This document shows positions 22,092 to 32,989 of a DNA stretch of 64,000 nucleotides, in pieces. The translations under genes and the position numbers were made by a program. Positions within the stretch are counted from its first letter, which is position 1, and every line of letters starts with the position of its first letter. The DNA comes from Viola odorata. Its lineage: Eukaryota; Streptophyta; Magnoliopsida; Malpighiales; Violaceae. The stretch covers positions 74,979,352 through 75,043,351 of the forward strand of contig OY829537.1 in NCBI GenBank assembly GCA_963691705.1. Reading direction: 5' to 3'. The notes beneath the pieces are model-generated. The model was not told where the DNA came from. It saw nothing but the letters and a program-made list of their open reading frames with translations, and ran no database searches.

Positions 22092-22101
22092 TTGGTATCT
22101 T

Positions 22102-22121
22102 CTATATATATATATATATAT
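22102..22121. repeat. (TA)n run at the A/B viral junction
   Basis: About nine TA units directly between the end of segment A's last ORF and the first recognisable codons of segment B. A plausible recombination or joining point. Confidence 0.75.
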
Positions 22122-22150
22122 TAATCTCTGGAGAGACATGTATTTTTATT

Positions 22151-23410
22151 TTATTTTAAATCTGGATATAATTCTGTGATCATGTCTGGATCATAGTCTG
22201 GATCAGAGTTTTGAGGAGTCGCTGATGATGCTACATCATCTGCATCTAGTTGAGAAAGTGTTTCTTTTAGTTTTTGCTTGTATTCATCTTTGGATGAAGC
22301 AGTTGCTAGGTTTGCTTGTAGCTGTTTTTTGGATGAGAGGAATATAGATGGTGGTACAGGAGTAGGGTTGGTAATTGTGGTTTCTGCTAGTTTGTGCAAT
22401 ACAGTGTTTTTACATGCTTATTCTTGAGGAAAACTTTTCCACCATTTTACTTTCCATCGTTTTGTCAATATGGGGGGTTCTGTGGCAGTGTGGTCAACAA
22501 TGTCAAAATTCCAGTAAATGATCCAGGGTATTTTGAACATAAGAGTGAATGAAATCAATTTAGGTATAGTTTGAGGGTGATAATTTTTTGGAAAGGTTTC
22601 AAATCCTTCACTGACTGTTGGAGGATATGCAAGTTCTGATGCTCCGAAGTATTTCCACCATTGGTAAAACCAATGAGGAAATTTTCGTGGTATATCATTA
22701 TGGAAATGAAAGAACCAGGAGTGATGGTAGTTTTAATATAAGAAGGCGTATTGCCATGCTTTTTGGTAGTCATGATAATTAAATCCTGTTGGCCGAAAGG
22801 GATAGGAAAAGGTTTTTTCAGTGTAGGGATTTAAGTCCCAGTCAGATAAGGTTAACACTTTTAGGATTTTGCATTTTGAATAAGAGTATTTGCCAGGATA
22901 TCTTGGATCTTCAACATGAACTATTTCAACCGAATCTGTGTCTACAAGAATGAACTCGTAGAATATTCTGGTTTTTTCTAGAGAGTCTGGGATGAATAGA
23001 AAGTCTTTTGGAAATATATTGGATACAATGGTTTTAAGTTCATTTCCGTGTTCTGGCTCAATATAACTGACACTTTTGACGAATGGTTTAGTTATTGGGC
23101 CTTGTGGTGATGTTGTTTGGGATGGTTTAATAGGAAGAGTTCCAAGTAGTGTAAAAGAAGGTCTACTAATTACTGAAGCAGGGGATTTTTGAGGTTGAAC
23201 CTGTAATGCTTGGAGGTAATTTGGAGTAAATCTTTGATTTTGTGGTGGTTGTGGTAATAGAAAGGGATTTGTAATAGTTTTGGATGAACTGGATCTGAGT
23301 GGTTCATATTTGTTAGGAGTAGTTGGTATATTTATGGCATAGGATGATTTGGTTTTTCTATTGCATTCTTTTTGTGTTGCCATCACTTCTTTTCCTTTTT
23401 GTGATGCCAT
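22151..23410 (-). pseudogene. Segment A second ORF, unknown function
   Basis: The ATG at 23410 overlaps the RNase H stop (TGATG), a layout suited to termination-reinitiation. Continuous frame of about 420 codons, interrupted by two in-frame TAA codons (near 22735 and 22424). The N-terminal 110 residues are Lys/Pro/Ser-rich. A conserved-looking middle (residues 115-225; SYIEPEHGNEL, FYEFILVDTDSVEIVHVEDP) leads to a Trp-rich stretch (PHWFYQWWKYFGASEL, about 22665). The end is acidic (DPDYDPDMITELYPDLK). Florendoviruses are known to carry a second ORF of unknown function after the polyprotein, and this may be its counterpart; that link is inference. Confidence 0.6.
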
Positions 23411-23997
23411 CAAATCTTTCCCTGTAAAAATTCTAGAGATAAGAAATCAGGTAAAGAGTTATTTTCTCCTTTTATAAATTCAATTTCAAAATCAAAGTTT
23501 GATAGTAAAGCTTGCCATCGGGCAAAGATTTGTTTAGAAACTATATTTTGAACATCTTTTTCTAAAATATATTTTGCACTTTTACAATCAATTCTTAATA
23601 AGAATTTTTTATTGAATAAGTCATCTTGAAAATTAAATATGCATAATACTATTGCTAAAATTTCTTTTTTAATTGTTGAGTAATTCTTTTGTGAAGCAAT
23701 CCATATTCCTGAACAATATCTGATTAATTGTTCTTTTTCATGTTCCTTTTGTTTTAATATTCCTCCATAACTTATATCAGATGCGTCTCTTTCTACTATT
23801 AAATCAGCTGAAGGGTTAGGGATTCCCAAACAGGGAAGGTTTTTAATTTTTTCTTTAATATTTTTAACAATAAGTGTCATGTTTTCATTCCATACTAGAG
23901 GATTTTTCCTAAGTCTTTGATATAATGGTAAACAAGTAGTTCTTAGATTTTTAATAAAGTCTGATACATAGTTCAGGCATCCCAAAAATCGTTTCAT
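23410..23997 (-). pseudogene. Segment A RNase H domain
   Basis: Continues the RT thumb (KRFLGCLNYVSDF) into RNase H: LIVERDASDISYGGIL, YSTIKKEILAIVLCIF, LLRIDCKSAKYIL, FDFEIEFIKGENNSLPDFLS. The Asp, Glu, Asp and terminal Asp positions of RNase H are all present. It is one base out of frame with the RT ahead of it, with the shift between about 23985 and 23997, so the polyprotein is broken here. Confidence 0.88.
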
Positions 23998-25975
23998 CGG
24001 GAAATTCTATTGATCTGCTTACTGGTTTAATTGTTTCTTGGTAAATATCAAATCCTAAGAATCTGATTTTTGTTTGACATAGTTTTAATTTAGTAGCTGA
24101 GACTACCAATCCGTTTTCTTTTAGTATTTTTAAGAATTTGTTTAAATGATTAAAATGTTCTGTTATAGATTTTGAGAATACTAGTACATCATCTATGTAT
24201 ACAATAGTGAATTTTGTATATGGATTTAGTATATCGTTCATTATATTTTGAAATTCTGAGGGTGCATTTTTTAATCCAAATGGCATTACATTCCATTCAT
24301 AATGACCAAATGGTACTGTGAATGCAGTTTTATATCTGTCTTTTTCAGTGATTTGGATTTGCCAAAATCCTGATTTCATATCAAATTTTGAAAATATAAT
24401 TGCCCCGTTTAGTCTTTTGATTAAATCTCTTTTATTAGGTATAGGGTATCTTATCCATTGTAATGCTTTATTTAAAGGTTTACAATTAATTACTAATCTT
24501 GGAGCTCCTCTTTCTATTTCCGCTTGATTTTGAACATAAAAAGCTGCACAAGACCATGGAGATTTACTTGGTCTGATGAGTTTTTTCTTTAATAGAGTAT
24601 CTATTTCTTGTTTACAGTATTCTAATAATTCTTTATTCATTTGTATAGGTCTGGCTTTGGTAGGTATATTTTTTTCATTAAATTTTTTTTCGTATGGTAA
24701 TTCTATTATATGTTTCTTTCTATTCCAAAAAGCGTTTGGAAGTTCAGAGCATACTTCTTTTTCAAACAGATTTTGAAAACATTTTATCTTTTCGATATTA
24801 TTCTGATTTTGTAGTTCTTCTTTAATTCTTTTAAAGTTTATTTCTTTTGTTAAAAAATGTAAATATTTTTTCTTTTGAATTACCATAATATCTTTTGAGA
24901 TGGAATAATTTTTTAATACATCAATATCTTTCTGTTGAGGTTTTTGGATAAATGGGAAACAAATTTCTGTATCAAAATTTTTAGTTTTTATACCTTCACT
25001 ATCCACATTGAATGGATAGATTTGAGTAATAAAAGGAGTTCCTAATATTATTCTTTGATTTAATTTTTTTACGAGTATAAATGAGTTTCTTAGACAGAAT
25101 CCCTTATTGCATATATTTACATTGGAAAGTTTATAATTAATCTGAAGTTTATTTCTGTTAGCTCCATATAAATGTTCTTTGGTCTTTTCGTAGTATTTAG
25201 TTGGTACTATTCCTTCTTGGATACAATTTTGGTCGGCTCCTGAGTCTACTAGTGCCCAAGTATTTATATGAAATTCTTTGTTTATGATTAAATCTATATC
25301 AATATACCACTTTTGAAATTCTATTCTAGAGATTGCATTTAGAAAATTTTCTTCTGTGATTCCTAAGGCTTCATTTGTTATTTCTTGATTTAGTTCTTCT
25401 AAATTTTTGAGTTGATTTTCGTTTTGTTCTAGCATCATAAATTTTATATTTAATTTAGTATTTTCTACTTGTAAATTTTTTATATCTAATTTTATTTGTT
25501 TTATTTCTTCTTTTAAATCTTGACTTGATATCTTAGATTCTTTAGGGGAAAATCTATTAATAATTGTTTTTAAATTATAGGGTTCTATTTCTTTACCTTC
25601 TTTTTCTTTTATTATTAAATCTTTTAGTTTATTTAGATAGTCTCTTTGTATTTCGGGATCTTCAATTTTTCCTAATATTTCTATCAACATTTCCTTTTCT
25701 TTAGTAATTGCGTTTATTTGTTTATATACACAAGAGCAAATATTAGTATTTTCTTCTTCAGATTGTTTGTTACTTTCGGAAGAGTTATCCTGAATCGGGT
25801 CAATTTCCAATTCTTCACTCCTAGTATTTTCTAGGTTTAAGTCATCTTCATCAGTGCTAGAATTTAATAGTTGTATCATTTGATTTTTAAGTTCTTCATC
25901 AATTTGAAGTTCCTGAATTTTCTGTTTCATTCTGCAATTATTTTTATAATGTCCTTTTTGTCCACACTTAAAACA
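23951..25975 (-). pseudogene. Segment A zinc knuckle, aspartic protease and RT
   Basis: CFKCGQKGHYKNNC (25975-25934) is a CX2CX4HX4C knuckle closing the coat region. After an acidic and coiled-coil linker comes the protease (WALVDSGADQNCI near 25240; flap-type end RIILGTPFI). RT follows with RLVINCKPLNKAL, IFSKFDMKSGFWQI, PFGLKNAPSEFQNIM and catalytic YIDD (about 24195). The 659-codon frame ends at 23951 because of the shift into RNase H. It is in the same frame as the coat region and the ATG at 28606, so the whole unit was one polyprotein. It is clearly distinct from the RT of segment B. Confidence 0.9.
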
Positions 25976-26067
25976 GGTAGGGATTTTATTTTATTTATTG
26001 GGTCTAAATTTATTAAATTATTTTTTATAATATTTTCTTTGGTAACTTTTATTAGGTCTTTCCTGAT
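25898..26067 (-). repeat. Source of the inverted viral duplication
   Basis: This 170-bp stretch around the zinc knuckle reappears in reverse orientation at 28873-29042. Confidence 0.93.
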
Positions 26068-27691
26068 ATTTAGGGGTTTTATAATTTTTCCTTATTGATT
26101 TTCTTTGTTTTTTATATTTTCTTGAAGGAGGTATTATTGTTTCATATCCATATTGAGCACAGAATGATCCTAATTCTTTTCTACTTTGATGAAGTTCATT
26201 TTTCATTTTAGCTTTTAGTTTTAAATCAGTGCAGAGTGCTAGTCCTTCATTATTAATATGTGCTATAATTTCACCATAGGTTAATATTGAATAAGGAATT
26301 ATTCCACTATAGATATTTTTAATTCTAGTTTTTACTTTTTCTGCGAATAGTTTTGGTAGTCCTGAGATAAATTTTTCTTTCTAGAAGGAATGATTACAAT
26401 CTTCTTTCATGAATATTTTTGTTAGAAACATATCCTTATACCATCGGAAATCTTGTAATTTTGGACAGGTTAAATTAACCAGTATTTCTGTTGTTTTTTC
26501 CTGAAATTGACTTGGTTCTCCCACAAAATGTTTTAGTATAGTGTATGCTAATACATTAGTGGCGTCATCTTTAGATTCATCATTTTCTGTTTTTACCGCA
26601 TTTATTATTTCTAATTTTTCTTCTAGAGTTAGATAGTTATCCCACCAACTTTTAAATTGTCCTGTAAATCCTGAAATAATTATCTGGGCTACATATTTAT
26701 CTGAATTTCCTCTTGTTTTATATGCGGTAGCTGCCATCATCATATTTTCTAACATGGTTATTATATTATGCTCACTTTGTCCATCTAAATTCCATTCTAA
26801 AATACTTTGACCATCGTAGTTATATTGAGTTCTGGTATTCATATCCTCTGATTGTACATCAGGAAAGGTTGGTCTAGGATAAAAGTGTTTTATTCTAGGT
26901 TTTTGGTAATTTTTAGTTCTTAGTTTATTAATTTCTAATTCCTGAAATTGCTCTGAGATATCTTTTATATCTTTTTCTTCAATTTCTTCTGTTAATACTG
27001 AAATTTGATTTCTAGATTTTATATTTATTTTATCTAATTTTATATTTATTATATCTAAATATTCATCTTCTTTTTTAAATCTAAAATTCATTATTTCAGA
27101 ATTAGTCATTTCAATTGGTTTGAATAAAGGTTGAGTAAGAATGTTCATTTTTTCTTGTTTCTTACTGGTTTCTGCTCCTACAGTAGTACTTTTAAATTGA
27201 ATAGGTGGAGGAAGATTTGCTTCTACTGTAGTTATTTGTGTTGCTAAAGTATTTAACATGAGGTTTGTATAATTATTTTGATTTTGAATATTTTGAATAT
27301 CTTTTAGATTTATATCTCTGGTTTCTTCAGGAATGTGTTTAAATGGTTAAGCTGCGATGATGTTATTATGATGTGTTATATGTACTTCTTCTAATGGAGG
27401 ATATATAGATTCTACTTTTGTATCTAAGGCGGTTTTCCATATCTGCTTTACAGATTTTATTACAATGATGTTTTTTATATTGTGTAAATCTGATTGTTTT
27501 TGAAACCAAGTAAAAAATGGAATATGAATTTGTAATTCTTCTAGATCTTTATAAAATCTTTCCTGAATATAATCTTTTTCTTCTTTAGTAAAGGTTTTAA
27601 AAAATTGTGTTCTTAGTCCAATTTTTGAAGGATCATAAAATTCTTTTCTTAATCTTTCTTTATCTATTTTATATTTATCAGTCTTAATCAT
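26018..27691 (-). pseudogene. Segment A coat-protein region
   Basis: Same frame as the downstream protease-RT, cut by stops at 27347-27349 (TAA), 26381-26383 (TAG) and 26018-26020 (TAA); another TAA lies at 25991-25993 before the zinc knuckle. The central part (27259-26381) carries ILEWNLDGQSEHNIITML, AYKTRGNSDKYVAQ and FTGQFKSWWDNYL. This Trp/Asp-rich layout is what I expect of a caulimovirid capsid domain, followed by basic residues and the CCHC knuckle. The part from 27691 to 27347 lies between movement protein and capsid and is unassigned. Confidence 0.7.
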
Positions 27692-27870
27692 TTTTAGTTG
27701 ATTTAAATATCTTATGTCACTATGCGTAGGAGATGGTGATCTTATAATTTCTTGTTCGCTATTTTGATCTATATTTTGATAATATGGTCGTGAAATATTT
27801 TTGTTAATATCAACACCTCTTAGTATCGATCCTGATAAAGATCTGGATAAAATAGGTCTTTCGATATTAC

Positions 27871-28606
27871 TTACTGATCTTCTAAAACTGTTGTGTTTAA
27901 AGATTCAAGATGTGATTCGAATATTAATCGTATATTTCCATATTCATCTTCTTCTGTTTTTACTGGTTGTATTCGTGGTATTATAACTTGTGATTCGTTT
28001 GCTTTAGATAAAATCCATTCATTAGGTAAAGTAACTTGGTTCCATTGTAATAATTTTGGCGTTTGTATCATAGCATGTTCCGTATTAGCTTCGATTAAAA
28101 GTGTTTCATTTTTTGGAGAATGTTTTATGGCTTTAGGGTTTATATTAGTTGTCATTACCTTGTAATATATTCTGTATATTAATGCTATATTTCTAGAGTC
28201 TTTAATCATATTATCTGGAGTTTTAATATTTAAAGTTAAAGTTTTTAAAATGTTTGGATCAAATAGAGATATTGAAAAGTTTGGATAACAATTAAAATAG
28301 ACTGGTCCTTTAACCAAGTTTGATTGAAAAACGGCTAATAGAGAATCATTAAAATTTTGAAATCTTGCGTCCCTTAGGCACATTAATATCGGGGAATCTA
28401 AACCTTGTCGATGTAAAGGTTTTACGGCTATTTGTATTAATCCATATTTTCTTTTTTGGTTCCTTAGGTATGGTCCAATTTTGCAATTGTTGTTCAATTT
28501 TTGCTATGTGATATTCTTATCTGCTATATTCTTTTAAATTGTGGTCCAATGTATTTTCTTTAAAATGATTATTGGATCCTACAAGGAATTTTGCGATACG
28601 CTTCAT
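27871..28606 (-). pseudogene. Segment A movement protein
   Basis: The frame opens at ATG 28606, passes an in-frame TAA, and shifts into the 28497-27871 frame (208 codons). That frame contains YGLIQIAVKPLHRQGLDSP, LMCLRDARFQNF and GPVYFNCYPNFSISL, matching the conserved core of caulimovirid movement proteins, which carry virus between cells through plasmodesmata. A second shift near 27871 restores the polyprotein frame. Two opposite frameshifts bracket this domain; both look like decay. Confidence 0.8.
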
Positions 28607-28878
28607 GGTAAAATGGATTTATTTAGGTATTTTACAGGGAAATAGAGATAACAATATTAATTAGTAATATTATGCCTTGCCTCCGAGATTACACCTTTTT
28701 GGTTGGGACCACCACCGGGACCACCCTTCTTGTGGGCTGACCAACGGATTTACTGGCTGACCAAGCACCCAAATTGGCTTCTTCTCCGATATAAGAAATA
28801 ATATTCCAATCAATAGTCTTACCTCTATTGCCGCTAGAAGTGAAGGGAAGTGGCTCCGCTACCAATAAATCCATCAGG
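28444..28878 (-). repeat. Viral direct repeat, copy 2
   Basis: Counterpart of 16569-17012. It ends at a short microhomology (ATCAGG) where an inverted piece of the virus begins. Confidence 0.93.
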
Positions 28879-29042
28879 AAAGACCTAATAAAAGTTACCA
28901 AAGAAAATATTATAAGAAATGATTTAATAAATTTAGACCCAATAAATAAAATAAAATCCCTACCTGTTTTAAGTGTGGACAAAAAGGACATTATAAAAAT
29001 AATTGCAGAATGAAACAGAAAATTCAGGAACTTCAAATTGAT
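28873..29042 (+). repeat. Inverted duplicate of the viral zinc-knuckle region
   Basis: Near-exact reverse complement of 25898-26067, joined head to head to direct repeat copy 2. It marks the right limit of recognisable viral DNA. Confidence 0.93.
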
Positions 29043-29214
29043 AAGTGTGAGATTTTAAATGCTGATTTTAATGCATGTGAGAAATGATGATTTGACGCAT
29101 ACGAAAATTTAGTGATGATTTGACAAAAAATTAAAGATTTGATATTTGCGGAAATTACGCAGTGATGATTTGCGGAATTTAAGCAGTTGACGATTTGCAG
29201 AGATTTAAACAAGT

Positions 29215-29400
29215 TGGTATTGCAGAAAATAAAACAGGTTGATATTGCAGAAAATAAGCAGTTTGATATTTGCAGAAAATAAAACAATTGATATTTGCAG
29301 AACATAAAACAATTGATATTTGCAGAAAATAAAACAATTGATATTTGCAGAAAATAAAGCAATTGATATTTGGAGAAAACAAAACAATTGATATTTGCGA
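29215..29400. repeat. 25-bp tandem repeats
   Basis: About seven copies of a unit close to ATTGATATTTGCAGAAAATA + AAACA, with point differences and small length changes. Confidence 0.85.
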
Positions 29401-30434
29401 CCGACCATGTAGGCGGTAAATTGAATTTAAATTGCCGAAAGTAAATTGCGAAAAATTAAAGTGCGAGGAATTTAAACAGTAGATAAGTACAGAAAATTAA
29501 ACAGTTGATAGTACGAAAAATAATCATACGAAGCATATGAAATATTTTTACGAAAAATACGATCCGAGATCTCGGAAAAAAAAATAATGGGCTAGGCCCA
29601 ATTTGAAAGAAAAAGAAAAAGAAAGTAAGAAAATGGGCCAGGAATAGTGCCTGGCCCAAGAGAAATGAAAGAATGGCCCATCACCTTTCATGCGATGAAT
29701 AGGCCATTATGGCACTATTCATCGTCCCTCTCCTTGGTCGCCGGCGCTACTCCCGGCGGCCAAACTCCGACCACCCATGGCCGAAATGAAAAACCTTCGT
29801 ACTGAAAAACCTTCGTGCTCCTCGGCGGCTTCCCGACCGTACGAACCCTGAATTTTAATTTAAAATGTGCCGAGTTTAATTTCAAAAAAATGACAAAATA
29901 GTTAATTATCGAAAACTAATTAATTCGCATGATCTAGCTAACGATTAATCAAATTAAAAGCGTGTATTTAATCTACAACATGCATATGAATTAATGACGT
30001 AAAGAAAAGCAATTTATTTAATCAATTGGATGCTAAACGAATTTAAAGAAAAGAAAAGCATAAAAACGAAAGAAAAAGCTTGAGAAAAGCTTACTGCCAA
30101 AAGCTTTGAACTAGACGATCGATGCTCTAAATGAGCTATCAATCAAGAGAGGGAAGAAGCAAGGTTTTCTTGCAAAGTTGGTGCCGTTTGAATCGTTGAG
30201 GGAGGCTCGTATTTATAGCCATTCGATCTCGTGGCTGCCGGACGTGGGGCTGCGAGTGGAGGCCGTGACCGTGAGCTGGTGGGGCTAGGGGAGAAGAGGT
30301 GGAAGCTACGGTGGTCGAAGGGACGACTAGATGTGATCGTTGACGGGACAGGACGTCGGGAGTAGGCTGCTCGGTGGCCTGCTCCACTGTTGGCTCACGT
30401 CCATGGTGCATGCACACTATGGCTCTTAATTAGT

Positions 30435-30482
30435 CAACCGTTGATCTGGTTCACTTTTCTTGGTTGACCAGATCAACGGTTG
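30435..30482. repeat. Hairpin, 16-bp perfect stem
   Basis: CAACCGTTGATCTGGT (30435-30450) and its exact reverse complement (30467-30482), separated by 16 bases. Confidence 0.85.
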
Positions 30483-31230
30483 TGATCAACTTGCCTTTTA
30501 TCTTATTTAAATGGCCTCGAGCCGATTCCTGCGAGCAAACATTCTGAATTTTCGAGCCGAAGGTACCAACGCGTAGAGAAAAATACGACGGGTTTAACCG
30601 TCTACAGCGAATGATGAGAATTTTTCATTTAACGTGTTTATTTTCTCGTGAAACGTTCAGATGGAAAAATAATGACGTTACGCCAAAAATTACAAGAAAC
30701 GTTGTAGACCATTGTGAACGGAAAAAAAGCTAGCAACTAGTTGATGGAAAACATTTCAAATTCAAGCTATTGTCCGAGCGAACTTACTCGGGTCCAATAA
30801 AAGCTCGAACAAAAATAATAATAATAAAAATACTAAAAAATGCGCTAAAATACTAAAAATCAATCATGAGATGACCTAAAACGAAGAAAAAACTAGCAAA
30901 TGACTGCCGGATAATTAAAAATGTGATTTTTAAGGCTAAAAATAATAATGAAAATAAGTGATGAAAAATTAAAAACGCGATTTCGAAAGCTGACGATGCT
31001 AAAACGCGATGAAAAATTAAAAAATGCTAGCGACAGTAAATTAACTAAAAATAACAGTAAATTAAGTAAATAACAGAAATGATAAAATTAATAAAAAATG
31101 GCGTCAAAATTCGGGCATCAACAGTTGCCCCCTCTTTACTGTCTTATCGAAGTATTTGATAAGCAGTAAAGACGGTTGCCCCTACATATCAGAATTTTGG
31201 CGGCACCGCAGGTCTTACCTCAAGCTTACA

Positions 31231-31512
31231 GTGTTGATGTCGCTCTGGGAGGAGGTAAGTTGCTGCTGTCACTCTGGGAGGAGATAGTTTGTCGATGTTA
31301 TTCGTTGATGTCACTCTGGGAGGAGATAGTTGTTTGATGTCGCTCTGGGAGGAGGTAGTTTGATGACGTCATTCGTGGATGTCACTCTAGGAGGAAGTAG
31401 ATTGTTGCTGTCACTCTGGGAGGAGGGAATGTATTTTGCAGAAATGAAGAATTATGTAAATGATGTCACTCTGGAAGGAGGAAATACACATGATGTCACT
31501 CTAGGAGGAGAG
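31231..31512. repeat. Tandem repeats with GTCRCTCTGGGAGGAG core
   Basis: Eight copies of the core spaced 28-54 bases (near 31238, 31268, 31310, 31339, 31381, 31409, 31463, 31495). They lie between the 3' end of the minus-strand accessory genes and where pol would be, matching the place of the tandem repeats at 58.3-59.1 kb. Confidence 0.85.
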
Positions 31513-31930
31513 GAATGCTCTTTTGCTAGCAGCGGCCTTGATACGAACCTAGAATGCGTCTGCATCCTGCTCAGGAGGTAACGACCCCAAGGATAAGACT
31601 TTCCCATGATTTGCAGCCGTAAGCAGTCCTCACCTGATATTAGTGTTTGCACTCATGTTCTGAAACAAGGCTAAGTGTTTTACGCTCATAAAGATGCAAC
31701 TAACATGATATATAATTTTCAATTCGCAATGTCAATCTGAGTGAATAGACTTCAAATGAAGATGCACATGCATGGGCATTCTAATAATCGATGGGACTTT
31801 TACGGAAAAGAATGAAAGGACATGAAATATCCGGAAAGGAGCTTCGGGCTTCCGGTTGGGATCGATCGCTGTATAATCATGAGATAACGTTAGCGTTAGT
31901 ACAAACTATGACAAAGAAAAAACAACGCAA
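31513..31930. other. Short non-coding stretch
   Basis: No gene or motif recognised between the tandem repeats and the decayed end of the accessory gene. Confidence 0.5.
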
Positions 31931-32648
31931 CACTTATGTCTGATGCTGGTTGGATGTCCATCCCGCATGCCAAATTGCGAGTATGAACACTGATTTCCAG
32001 CTAGAGTAGTTTGTCCAACCAGCCTCACTCAGGCTGGTGAAGCGGCCCTTGCCGACCCCAGGCACTATCCTTGATGTCTTGATTAAAACCGGATCGCCAC
32101 CAAGGGTCAGGCTGATCAGGAAGGTCGATAACAAAAAATTCCTTTTTCCAATCTTCAATGGAAGACTCGAGGTGAAGGAGTTTCCAGGTGAAGTTCTTAA
32201 GCGAGTCATCGTCATAACGGGGCGATATCGCTATCACACCTCGACGACTGTACAGTTTGAAAAGAGACTTAAGCAGCAAAAAGGAAGGAGAGTTAATCCC
32301 TTTGTACTTGCAAAGCTCTAGAAAGGCATAAACACAGCAATATGTGTTTGTGGTTAACTGAACAGGATTCAGATCAAGAGCAGTAAGCAACTGTTTCACA
32401 AAGGAATCAACAGGAAACTGAAAACTGTAATGAAACATCTGGGCATATAGAACCCTATGATTACCGGTCAAAACGCTATTCAGGCGTAATGATTCAGGGG
32501 CAACAGAGACCGTATAACCCTCCGGAATATTAGCATGATGATCGGCTAGATGCTCATTAAGAGCGGTTAAAGAAGTAATGCTACTAGCTGTATTCTCAAT
32601 CTTTTCCTCGTCAATGGATTTAGACTCAGAGGGGCGAGTCCTAGCCAT
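31931..32648 (-). pseudogene. Tat accessory gene b, minus-strand copy (gypsy-type transposon domain), truncated
   Basis: ATG at 32648 (MARTRPSESK). It aligns along its length with the plus-strand gene at 55631: both share ESLRLNS, LYAK/QMF, RRGVIAISPRY (RKGVISISPRY in the other copy), FTWKL and KDSAWG/KDGAWG. The domain looks like the 'putative gypsy type transposon' family found in Tat elements; function unknown. The clean frame ends at TGA (32025) and alignment continues to about 31935 with further stops, one where the homologue has Gln. The downstream exons of the plus copy are missing. Confidence 0.75.
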
Positions 32649-32820
32649 GGCAAAAATAAAGGGTAAAAGGATGAAGAAAATGACAAGAACAAATGAGAAA
32701 TACCTTTCTAAGGAGAGGAACTCTGAACGCCCAGACGATGAAAAGGAGAAACAAAAGTCGACTCAGAAGAATATGGAAAGAGTAAAATGACAAAAGTGGA
32801 AAAAAGAAACAAGTGTTAGG

Positions 32821-32827
32821 TTTTATA
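32821..32827 (-). promoter_or_regulatory. TATA box of accessory gene b, minus copy
   Basis: GGCTATAAAACC on the minus strand, about 175 bases before the ATG. Confidence 0.55.
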
Positions 32828-32979
32828 GCCTCAGAAGTCAAGTAAAATGACTGTTGTAACAGTCGTCACGGCGTCTCAAGGAACAGGCATAGGTAATGAG
32901 TACGATTCTTGAGAAGTGAGAAGGCACTTTGATCTCACCAATTCCTAGGGCACGCTAACCCTTGGCGCCCTTACAAGTT

Positions 32980-32989
32980 GACACGTGTC
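32980..32989 (-). promoter_or_regulatory. G-box-type palindrome GACACGTGTC
   Basis: 341 bases upstream of the ATG at 32648. The same 10-base palindrome lies 350 to 341 bases upstream of the homologous ATG at 55631. ACGTG cores are bound by plant bZIP/bHLH factors. Confidence 0.6.

Larger units (their letters stand above)
16569..29042 (-). mobile_element. Endogenous pararetrovirus (Caulimoviridae-like) locus, two polymerase regions
   Basis: All viral reading frames run on the minus strand. From high to low coordinates they are movement protein, coat region with zinc knuckle, protease, RT, RNase H and an extra ORF (segment A, 28606-22151). Then come a Cys-rich motif, protease, second RT, second RNase H, transactivator-like ORF, promoter and an upstream ORF (segment B, 22091-16569). 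There is no integrase. A movement protein plus a viroplasmin-like domain is diagnostic of plant pararetroviruses rather than Ty3/gypsy elements. The locus is bounded by 435-444 bp direct repeats, as expected from tandem or circular viral DNA, and is heavily mutated. Confidence 0.85.
29043..31230. other. AT-rich non-coding DNA, no gene seen
   Basis: Contains 25-bp tandem repeats (29215-29400), a GC-richer patch (29650-29850), a long hairpin (30435-30482) and many short A-rich repeats (30800-31100). The 30139-30417 minus-strand ORF has no recognisable features. The end (31100-31175) has a small inverted repeat around TTATCGAAGTATTTGATAAG. Possibly LTR or leader DNA of an unidentified element. 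Confidence 0.5.

Noticed and set aside
23410..28606. Segment A as a Ty3/gypsy retrotransposon
   Set aside because: No integrase follows RNase H, and a movement protein precedes the coat region; this is caulimovirid organisation.
16569..28878. The viral direct repeats as LTRs of a retrotransposon
   Set aside because: They contain coding sequence (upstream ORF end, polyprotein start), no TG...CA ends, and no primer site or polypurine tract beside them; tandem or circular viral DNA explains them better.
29215..29400. Regular short repeats resembling a CRISPR array
   Set aside because: Units are directly adjacent with no unique spacers, in a plant genome; ordinary tandem repeats.
30139..30417. 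92-aa minus-strand ORF as a gene
   Set aside because: Pro/Ser/His-rich without domain, no neighbours or promoter context supporting it.
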